Shown one piece after another: positions 1 through 4,781 of a DNA stretch of 7,237 bases. The first letter of the stretch is position 1, and each line of letters opens with the position of its first letter. The DNA lies in the NCBI GenBank assembly GCA_016193065.1, contig JACPSX010000232.1:1-7237 (forward strand), in the 5' to 3' direction. The notes beneath the pieces are model-generated. The model saw only the letters and a program-made list of their open reading frames with translations. It was not told the DNA's origin and ran no database searches. The translations under genes were made by a program, and so were the position numbers. This DNA is from Candidatus Tectimicrobiota bacterium. Its GTDB lineage: Bacteria; JACPSX01.

Positions 1-239
1 ACCCGCAAGGCGGGTGCCCGCTTTTTCGGAGCCGTGACTTTCTTGGCGGTACTGAGGACCTTTGAATCCTGGTTGCTGTGCTGGATGGCATCCAATTGGT
101 ACGTTGTGGCGGCGCTGACAGCGGTAAGGCGATTCTGGTCCAACGTCGCGGAGGAAAGAAGCTTGGAGGACTGGCTGACGTTGCTCGTGACCAGCCGGTT
201 CATGACATTGTTTACCGCGTTTACCGCCCGCAGCGCCAT
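1..239 (-). CDS. Unrecognised small helical protein, N-terminal part (runs off left edge)
   Basis: Reading the minus strand from an ATG at 239 gives an open frame of 79 codons with no stop before the window edge, so the C-terminus is missing. Support for coding: a strong Shine-Dalgarno AGGGAGG lies 7 nt upstream (253-247), and about 61 of 79 third codon positions are G or C by hand count, matching a GC-rich genome. The product starts MALRAVNAVNNVMNRL and continues as a Ser/Ala/Asn/Gln-rich, probably helical stretch without cysteine. It then becomes Lys/Ala/Pro-rich (AKKVTAPKKRAPALR). There is no signal peptide or membrane segment. I do not recognise the family and assign no function. It is transcribed divergently from the cupin operon. 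Plus-strand reading frames over the same bases lack ribosome sites and look like shadows. Confidence 0.62.
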   Translation of the reverse strand, partial: MALRAVNAVNNVMNRLVTSNVSQSSKLLSSATLDQNRLTAVSAATTYQLDAIQHSNQDSKVLSTAKKVTAPKKRAPALR

Positions 240-246
240 CTGAAAG

Positions 247-253
247 CCTCCCT
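247..253 (-). promoter_or_regulatory. Ribosome binding site of the left-edge minus-strand gene
   Basis: On the minus strand the sequence AGGGAGG sits 7 nt before the ATG at 239. It is close to the ideal anti-16S complement and decides the start. Its first base is also the last base of a CCCGATA copy (259-253) that can pair with an upstream TATCGGG, so access to this site could depend on RNA folding. Confidence 0.6.
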
Positions 254-286
254 ATCGGGCCGCAATCACCCGATAATCGTATCGGG
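253..286. repeat. Three-copy inverted heptamer TATCGGG / CCCGATA / TATCGGG
   Basis: On the plus strand TATCGGG occurs at 253-259, its exact reverse complement CCCGATA at 269-275, and TATCGGG again at 280-286. The middle copy can form a 7-bp stem with either outer copy: a 4-nt loop (ATCG) with the right one or a 9-nt loop with the left one. The two pairings exclude each other. The array lies in the leader of the minus-strand gene, whose SD it touches. It could be an RNA switch or a dyad operator for a DNA-binding regulator; the sequence alone does not separate these. Confidence 0.55.
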
Positions 287-382
287 CGGGCGGGGGCATC
301 ACTTTAGGTTCTTCTCGTGTCGTGTCCGAGCCCTGTAGATCCATACCACTTCTCGTTGGAAAGGGGACTTTGTTTTTTCTTT

Positions 383-411
383 TTAGCTGGCCGCAAGATG
401 TGCGTTATATT
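383..411 (+). promoter_or_regulatory. Candidate promoter for the cupin operon
   Basis: The region upstream of the first cupin is unusually AT-rich compared with its surroundings. TATATT at 406-411 matches the -10 consensus at 5 of 6 positions. At a 17-bp spacing the -35 position is TTAGCT (383-388), a weak match of 3 of 6. A T-rich tract (371-384) just upstream could act as an UP-like element. A start near 418 would give a leader of about 50 nt before the GTG at 467. The weak -35 suggests activator dependence or a wrong call. Confidence 0.33.
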
Positions 412-455
412 AAAATAATCAGTGGCTTACCTGTTTCACTCCCGTGGAAACGATT

Positions 456-460
456 GGAGG
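456..460 (+). promoter_or_regulatory. Ribosome binding site that sets the GTG start of the first cupin gene
   Basis: GGAGG followed by 6 nt (AAATTC) and GTG at 467. The longest open frame could begin at 422, but that start has no comparable site and its extra 15 residues do not resemble a cupin N-terminus. GTG at 467 is therefore preferred. Confidence 0.7.
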
Positions 461-466
461 AAATTC

Positions 467-1009
467 GTGCCAGAAGAATCTCAGAACCAAGAAACCAAAT
501 GGGAGCGCTGGCAAAAAGAGCGGGTCTTTGTGCGCTCCGTGGTCGGCAAGTACGGGGAAGTCTACCGCCAGCTCCTCGCCCAGCCTCGGGTCTATAAGAG
601 CAAGAAGGTCCCGTTCAAGGGCGGGCCCGTCAAATTCGGCAAGAACATCATCAACCCCCAATCGGCGACTGTGACCCAGGCCGTCGAGACCCACATCGAC
701 GTGCTGGCGCCGGGCTCTTACGGGCAGCGCCACGGCCACATGAACAGTGCCGTCTTCTACATCCTGTCCGGCAAGGGGTATGACGTTCACGACGGCATCC
801 GCTACGACTGGGAGGCCGGTGACGCCTGCATTGTGGAAAACGGCTGCGTCCACCAGCATTTCAACGCAGACCCCAACCGGGAAGCCCGCATTCTAGTCTT
901 CAAGGCCAAGCCGACCTTTCTCTTCTTCCACCTCATGTTTCAGAAAAACGTGCTTTATCCTCCGGCCTCCCCCCAACCGGGTTTTGAAGAGTTTAAGCCC
1001 GAAGAATAA
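467..1009 (+). CDS. Small single-domain cupin protein, three-histidine type (possible dioxygenase subunit)
   Basis: The 180-residue product, counted from GTG 467, has an N-terminal helical part (about 1-65) and one cupin barrel (about 75-155). Motif 1 is RHGHMNSAVFYILSGKGY: metal ligands H89 and H91 are present, but the usual glutamate is Ala95. Motif 2 is GDACIVENGCVHQHFN, with ligand H129 and Glu124 where proline is typical. A three-His site without Glu is known in gentisate 1,2-dioxygenase-type cupins, and the spacing around motif 1 recalls that family. Those enzymes are usually bicupins of roughly 340-380 residues, so this protein is about half that length. The next gene, 17 nt downstream, encodes a related cupin; the two may form a hetero-oligomer. 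Placement beside tctC suggests carboxylate or aromatic-acid metabolism. The cupin fold is certain; the substrate and an oxygenase role are inference. Confidence 0.85.
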   Translation: MPEESQNQETKWERWQKERVFVRSVVGKYGEVYRQLLAQPRVYKSKKVPFKGGPVKFGKNIINPQSATVTQAVETHIDVLAPGSYGQRHGHMNSAVFYILSGKGYDVHDGIRYDWEAGDACIVENGCVHQHFNADPNREARILVFKAKPTFLFFHLMFQKNVLYPPASPQPGFEEFKPEE

Positions 1010-1026
1010 GCAGCAAGGAGATCACC

Positions 1027-1578
1027 ATGCCTTACGAAGAAGCAAAGTGGTCCAAGAACGAGGGGGATCTGTGCAGATATTACGAGGAGGCGCTCCAGGA
1101 ATCCCAGCAATTCAGGCAGGACTACAGGAAACGCAAGGGCGTGATCAAGGCCTCCGAAATGCCCGTGGAGAAGAGCCGACAGGGGATCCTGAAGCACGTG
1201 GTGAACGAGAAGATGAACACCCGGGAGTGCTGCCTGGACATCTACCAGCAGTTTCTTCCCCCGGCCGGGCGGTCGGGAAAACACCGCCACATGTCGGAAG
1301 AGGTTTTTTTCGTCCTGGAGGGCAGAGGGTACGATCTGCACTGGGATGTGAGTTTTGACTGCCAGGAGGAATACATCTGGGATTGGGAAAAGGAGCCCAA
1401 GAAATTCGAATGGGAAGAAGGGGACTTCGTCTACGTTCCTCCCTTTAGCATCCATCAGCATTTCAACGGAGATCCTCAGAAACCGGCACGGATCATCTCC
1501 GCCACCAGCCGGATCGTGAAGGCCATCGGTTTTGACTGGTTGGACCAGATCGAGGACGCCCCTCAGGAGGAATGCTAG
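1027..1578 (+). CDS. Second small cupin protein, canonical 3-His/1-Glu metal site
   Basis: This 183-residue product starts at ATG 1027, with AAGGAG at 1015-1020 and 6-nt spacing. It lies 17 nt after the preceding cupin and is almost certainly co-transcribed. An N-terminal helical region (about 1-65) is followed by a cupin barrel. Motif 1 is KHRHMSEEVFFVLEGRGY, giving ligands H86, H88 and E92. Motif 2 is GDFVYVPPFSIHQHFN, with ligand H143. Between the motifs is a charged insert rich in Trp and Glu (about residues 107-130) that its partner lacks. Shared landmarks (K-W start, HxHM, GYD-H, HQHFN-DP) show that the two are diverged paralogues. The fold implies a metal-dependent enzyme or small-molecule binder; isomerase, dioxygenase and hydrolase roles all occur in cupins and I cannot choose. 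The TAG stop lies inside the left arm of an inverted-repeat element. Confidence 0.85.
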   Translation: MPYEEAKWSKNEGDLCRYYEEALQESQQFRQDYRKRKGVIKASEMPVEKSRQGILKHVVNEKMNTRECCLDIYQQFLPPAGRSGKHRHMSEEVFFVLEGRGYDLHWDVSFDCQEEYIWDWEKEPKKFEWEEGDFVYVPPFSIHQHFNGDPQKPARIISATSRIVKAIGFDWLDQIEDAPQEEC

Positions 1579-1681
1579 TGCCGTTCCAACTATTTGTACC
1601 AAGCTACTCGTCTCAGACGATTGTCATCTTCATCACAAGGCATGCCGCTCACATCCGGCACTTCAGTTGGAACGGTACTAG
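1575..1681. mobile_element. MITE-like 107-bp element with 17-bp terminal inverted repeats
   Basis: The arms are CTAGTGCCGTTCCAACT (1575-1591) and AGTTGGAACGGTACTAG (1665-1681). They are reverse complements at 16 of 17 positions, and the single difference would be a G-U pair in RNA. The core of 73 bp encodes nothing. Both ends carry the palindrome CTAG, which can be read as a 4-bp target duplication (the YTAR-type target of IS5-group elements) or as TA duplicated within it (IS630/Tc1-mariner habit). Removing one CTAG plus the core would rejoin the flanks and keep the TAG stop of the second cupin, so insertion need not have changed the protein. Inside is a 13-nt odd palindrome TCGTCTCAGACGA (1608-1620). 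It may instead be a stable intercistronic hairpin that tunes tctC expression. No transposase is in the window. Confidence 0.55.
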
Positions 1682-1723
1682 GGCTTCAGGTTCGCAACTC
1701 ACTTTAAGCGGGAGGTAAGAACA

Positions 1724-2749
1724 ATGAGACTCTTCCGTTTTCCAGGAACTTTTTCCGCGCTGTGGATCGCCACTACCCTTCTGGTGAGCGCCTTGCCGGC
1801 AGCCGCTTCCCAGAGCGAAGTGGATTTCTTCAAAGGAAAGGTTCTCACTTATGTCGTGGCCACCAAGCCTGGCGGGGGATATGACACGTACGCCCGTCTC
1901 ATCGGCAAGTATCTGGAAAGGCACCTCGGTGCCACCGTGGTGATCAAGAACGTGCCGGGAGCAGGCCACATCATCGGGGCCAATCAACTCTACTCGGCCA
2001 AGCCCGACGGGCTTACCATCGGGACATTCAACACCGGGCTCATCATTGCCCAACTGGTGAACCAGCCGGGGATCAAGTTTGACTTAAGAAAATTTACCTG
2101 GGTGGGCAAGGCGGCCACCGACGCCCGGGTCATTTACGTCGGCACAAAAGCTCCCTTCAAGACCTTCCAGGATGCGCTGAAGGCGAAACAGATCATCCTG
2201 GGATCTTCCGGAGTCGGTGCCTCCGATTACAACGAGGCGCTGATGATTGGAGAGGCTTTCGGGCTTCCGGTCAAGGTCATCACCGGATACGCGGGCAAGG
2301 AAGCGGAGCTGGCCATCATCCGCGGGGAGATCGATGGGCAGGTCCAATCCTACAGCAGCATCGAATCCTACATTAAGAGCGGGCAGGGAAGAGTCTTGCT
2401 CCAAATCGCGGACAAGAAGCACCCGGATCTACCCAACGTGCCTCTGGCTTCCGACATCGTACCCGCCCGTGGAAAAAAGCTGATTGACTTGATCGTGGCC
2501 ACATCCTCCTCCCTGCAGCGTCTCACGATCGCCCCTCCGGGAGTCCCGGCGGGACGACTGCAGACTCTAATTGCTGCCTACACGAGTGCGCTGTCCGATC
2601 CTCAACTTCTCGCGGACGCCGAGAAGGCTCAGCTTCCAATCGAGCCCCTCTATGGAGAGGAAGTTGGCAAATTGATCAACCATGCTCTGGATCAACCGGC
2701 GGAAAACCTGGCGCTCCTGAAAAAGATCATCAAGATGGAGGGGAACTAG
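1724..2749 (+). CDS. Tripartite tricarboxylate transporter (TTT) substrate-binding protein, TctC/Bug family
   Basis: This 341-residue extracytoplasmic receptor begins at ATG 1724, with GGAGGT at 1711-1716 and 7-nt spacing. Residues 1-28 form a Sec signal peptide: Arg-containing start, hydrophobic core, and a likely cut after PAAA at 28. The mature part carries the family hallmarks KPGGGYDTYAR (about 48-58, with the ligand-loop Asp54) and NVPGAGHIIGANQL followed by KPDGLTIG (about 76-100). A later IAPPGVPAGRL stretch is also typical. TctC proteins bind carboxylates in the periplasm and deliver them to the TctA/TctB membrane pair. Length is slightly above the usual 320-330. No tctA or tctB follows, so the receptor is an orphan here, as is common for Bug proteins. 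Its position after two cupin genes suggests that the same or a related ligand is involved. The ligand is unknown. Confidence 0.93.
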   Translation: MRLFRFPGTFSALWIATTLLVSALPAAASQSEVDFFKGKVLTYVVATKPGGGYDTYARLIGKYLERHLGATVVIKNVPGAGHIIGANQLYSAKPDGLTIGTFNTGLIIAQLVNQPGIKFDLRKFTWVGKAATDARVIYVGTKAPFKTFQDALKAKQIILGSSGVGASDYNEALMIGEAFGLPVKVITGYAGKEAELAIIRGEIDGQVQSYSSIESYIKSGQGRVLLQIADKKHPDLPNVPLASDIVPARGKKLIDLIVATSSSLQRLTIAPPGVPAGRLQTLIAAYTSALSDPQLLADAEKAQLPIEPLYGEEVGKLINHALDQPAENLALLKKIIKMEGN

Positions 2750-3032
2750 GATCCGCCAGAGGAAAGAGTTCGGGACTTACTCCCTTTTTCCAGATCTGAG
2801 CTCATCCCAGGCGACGGACCCGGAAGTGCCTAGGGGTATTTCTTTGCCCGAACCGGGCCGCCGCAGATGCCTGCCCTTATCCCAAGCGGAGAAAAATCCG
2901 GGCGATCTTGAGACGGGAACCTCCACCAGGAATTTCGTTCAGGTTTTCCCGAACTCGGTCGAAAATTAAAGGTGGCAGGGGGATTTCTCCCCCCATTCGT
3001 CCACCCGTCCGGCGGGTTGGCAGGAGAGCAAC
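2750..3032. other. Intergenic region between tctC and the response regulator, with several hairpins
   Basis: I find no convincing gene here. Right after tctC, GGAAAGAGT and ACTCCCTTTTTCC (about 2761-2791) can fold imperfectly ahead of and into a T5 run; this is a weak candidate terminator. GCCCG-AAC-CGGGC is at 2846-2858. A bulged stem CGGGAACCT / AGGTTTTCCCG spans 2914-2951. GGGGGA-TTTC-TCCCCC (2978-2993) is a perfect 6-bp stem. ACCCG-TCCGG-CGGGT (3003-3017) ends 4 nt before the SD of the next gene. No good sigma70 promoter was found: TTGAGA at 2908 has no matching -10. Confidence 0.4.
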
Positions 3033-3677
3033 GTGCCCGTCAAAGAGTTGCACATCCTTCTAGTGGAAAACGAACCGGAAATTTGCGAATCCGCGAAAAG
3101 GACCCTCGGCAACTGCAGCTTCCAGGTCTCTGTAGCAAACACCTATCTCCAGGCCCTCCGGTTTCTGGAAAAGGAATCCTGTGACGTCTGCCTGGTCGAT
3201 CTATCCCTGGCGGAAATGGAGGGCATGGAATTCCTGGAAGCAATCTTCCTCCGCCACCCCAATATCAAGGTCGTCCTCTTGACCGGCCACGAAACCGTGG
3301 ACAAGGCAATTGAGGCCACGAGAAAGGGCGCTTACGACTACGTCTTGAAGCCAATTCATCCCGAGGAACTCCTCTTGCGGCTGGATCGTCTGCGCTGCTT
3401 TGCAGAGTTGCTGGAGGAAAACCGCTTCCTCCGGCAGGAAAGAACAGTAGGAAATCTGCCTGCGGGGATCTGCCTTCCCCAGCAGGGAAACGGTTTGAAC
3501 CCTTCTTCTCTAAAAGAGGCCAAGTCCCAGTTTGAGAGCGATTTTTTGGCACACACACTGGCGCGCTGTCGCGGAAACATCTCGCACTCCGCCCGGGTCC
3601 TGAAGATCGCCCGCAAGAACCTTCAAAACAAGATCAAGCAGTTTGGGCTCCACCCTGATCTGTACCGCTCCCGGTAA
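3033..3677 (+). CDS. RegA/ActR-like response regulator: receiver domain plus Fis-type HTH
   Basis: The 214-residue product starts at GTG 3033, with AGGAG at 3022-3026 and 6-nt spacing. The receiver domain spans about residues 6-120. Phospho-acceptor D56 lies in CLVDLSL, the switch Thr84 in VVLLTGHE, and the conserved Lys106 in AYDYVLKP. The acidic pocket reads VENEP, so Glu12 and Asn13 stand where two Asp residues are usual. A linker follows, then a C-terminal Fis/HTH_8 helix-turn-helix (about 165-210) with GNISHSARVLKIARKNLQNK, the form found at the end of NtrC-type activators. The central AAA+ sigma54-interaction domain is absent. This REC-HTH layout matches the RegA/PrrA/ActR class of about 180-190 residues, which regulates sigma70 promoters directly. 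No kinase gene is adjacent and the target is unknown. The altered acidic pair may lower Mg2+-dependent phosphorylation. Confidence 0.9.
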   Translation: MPVKELHILLVENEPEICESAKRTLGNCSFQVSVANTYLQALRFLEKESCDVCLVDLSLAEMEGMEFLEAIFLRHPNIKVVLLTGHETVDKAIEATRKGAYDYVLKPIHPEELLLRLDRLRCFAELLEENRFLRQERTVGNLPAGICLPQQGNGLNPSSLKEAKSQFESDFLAHTLARCRGNISHSARVLKIARKNLQNKIKQFGLHPDLYRSR

Positions 3678-3889
3678 GGCGCTCCTGTTGCATCTTCCAG
3701 CCGTGAAGCTCTCGCAGTTCTCAACCTACCTTGCTTTACCCTAGCCTGAGAATGGGGTTAAGTTTTCAGAGAAATACTCCGAAAACAGTCCTGTCGGAAC
3801 TGACAACCCAGAGGGATCGGCAGGTCAACCAAGCCCTTACGGATGCGGGAAGTATGCCGACTCTTGCAAAAACACCAGGAGAACACTCC
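3678..3889. other. Intergenic region between the two regulator genes
   Basis: The frame of the downstream REC-PAS gene stays open back to a TTG at 3731. However, that extension has no ribosome site and its translation has no recognisable domain. I treat 3678-3889 as mostly non-coding leader. I see no strong terminator after the first regulator and no clear sigma70 or sigma54 promoter. The two regulators may share a transcript or have separate weak promoters. Confidence 0.35.
3877..3881 (+). promoter_or_regulatory. Ribosome binding site that sets the start of the REC-PAS gene
   Basis: AGGAG followed by 8 nt and GTG at 3890. Competing in-frame starts (TTG 3731, ATG 3752, ATG 3853) lack a well-spaced site. 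The 3890 start leaves about 21 residues before the receiver fold, a normal lead-in. Confidence 0.6.
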
Positions 3890-4657
3890 GTGATCCTCGC
3901 TGCAGGGGAACTGCCGCCAATCATTTACCAACCCGCACAAAGCGAGCCAGCCCGAGTTTTGGTGGTCGATGATGATCCGCTCGTCCTCGCCAGTCTCAGA
4001 ACGGTGCTCTCAGGGGAAGGATACAGGGTAGCGACAGCCTCCTCCGGGGGGGAGGCGCTCTCTCTCCTGAACCGCGAGGGGCAGGATCTCATGGTCGTCG
4101 ATATCCGCATGGAAAGCATGAACGGCTTGGAGGTCTTGAAACACGTCAAGGCGCGCTGGCCCACCACAGTGGTGATCCTGCTGACCGCCTATCAGACTGT
4201 GAACTCGGCGGTGGAGGCCATTCACTACGGCGCCTACGACTATCTGCTGAAACCCTGCAACCCCGAACATTTGAAAATTGTCATCCAGCGGGGTTTGGAA
4301 AAGAAAAAAACGGAACAGGACTACCGCCGGATGCTGGATCTTCTGCAAAAAATCGTCTCGTGCCTCCCTCTGGGGGTGGTTGTGCTGGACAAGAAGGGGA
4401 CCCTGGTGCTGCTCAATCCCGTGGCTGAAAGGCTTCTGGGAGTCAACGGATCCCGGCTGGGCCAATCTTTCGGTACAGTCCTGGAAGAGCTGCCGGCGGA
4501 CCTGAAAGAAGTGCTGCTGCCCCTCCTTGCCGAAGGCCCCGCAGGGACAGGAGCCGACATGCGGGAAAGTGAAACAGCCGGCAACGGCCTGCGCATCCAG
4601 ACCCGCTCCTGCCCCATGGGAACTCTGCTGTTGCTCGATGAGCAAGCCCGGCTCTGA
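3890..4657 (+). CDS. Response-regulator receiver domain fused to a PAS domain, no output domain
   Basis: From GTG 3890 the product has 255 residues; a longer start at 3731 would add 53. The receiver domain (about 22-140) is complete: acidic pair D27/D28 in VLVVDDDP, phospho-acceptor D71 in VVDIRM, Thr99 in VILLTAYQ, Lys121 in AYDYLLKP. A charged helix rich in Lys, Glu and Arg (about 133-150) links to a PAS domain (about 150-253). The PAS begins CLPLGVVVLDKKGTLVLLNP and ends with the strand MGTLLLLDEQARL. In many sensor proteins this strand leads straight into the histidine kinase DHp helix, yet here the protein stops. No HisKA, HATPase, GGDEF or HTH region is present. Such REC-PAS proteins may act as phosphate sinks, adaptors or ligand-sensing partners, or this may be a truncated hybrid kinase. 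It follows the RegA-like regulator, which makes a functional pair plausible. Confidence 0.85.
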   Translation: MILAAGELPPIIYQPAQSEPARVLVVDDDPLVLASLRTVLSGEGYRVATASSGGEALSLLNREGQDLMVVDIRMESMNGLEVLKHVKARWPTTVVILLTAYQTVNSAVEAIHYGAYDYLLKPCNPEHLKIVIQRGLEKKKTEQDYRRMLDLLQKIVSCLPLGVVVLDKKGTLVLLNPVAERLLGVNGSRLGQSFGTVLEELPADLKEVLLPLLAEGPAGTGADMRESETAGNGLRIQTRSCPMGTLLLLDEQARL

Positions 4658-4702
4658 ATCCGCCAGCGCAAGACTTCTCCAGCGAGCCCCGGCCCTCATC
4701 TC

Positions 4703-4732
4703 TTGACCTGCGAAATCCCCGGATGGTAGTAT
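4703..4732 (+). promoter_or_regulatory. Sigma70-like promoter for manB-manC
   Basis: TTGACC (4703-4708, 5 of 6 to the -35 consensus) is followed by an 18-bp spacer and TAGTAT (4727-4732, 4 of 6 to the -10 consensus). Transcription would begin near 4739 and give a leader of about 43 nt before the manB ATG. It is the best promoter in the window and suggests that manB-manC are transcribed independently of the upstream regulator genes. Confidence 0.55.
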
Positions 4733-4781
4733 CCTGTTGCAGCATCGCTTTCCGAGAACAGACCAGCAGGAGAGAACATTC

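Noticed and set aside
1-26. Terminator-like sequence on the plus strand: ACCCGC-AAG-GCGGGT and GCGG-GTGC-CCGC followed by T5
   Set aside because: It lies inside the minus-strand coding frame, the T-adjacent stem is only 4 bp, and the upstream plus-strand gene it would serve is not in view.
1-239. Possible resemblance of the left-edge protein to small helical R-body (RebB) or VirB5-type proteins
   Set aside because: Only a loose similarity in Ala/Thr/Gln-rich helices was seen; too weak to name a family from a partial protein.
78-338. Plus-strand open frames at 34-243 and 78-338
   Set aside because: They have no ribosome site and no recognisable domain, and they overlap the better supported minus-strand gene.
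388-404. Sigma54 (-24/-12) promoter: TGGCC...TGC upstream of the cupin operon
   Set aside because: The GG to GC distance is one base too long and the -12 element is TGTGC, not TTGC; spacing in this class is strict.
2908-2936. Sigma70 promoter with TTGAGA upstream of the RegA-like regulator
   Set aside because: At 17-bp spacing the -10 would be AATTTC, matching only 2 of 6 positions.
3683-4741. Shared 10-mer TCCTGTTGCA at 3683-3692 and 4732-4741
   Set aside because: It is short, lacks flanking similarity and has different relations to genes, so chance is the simplest explanation.
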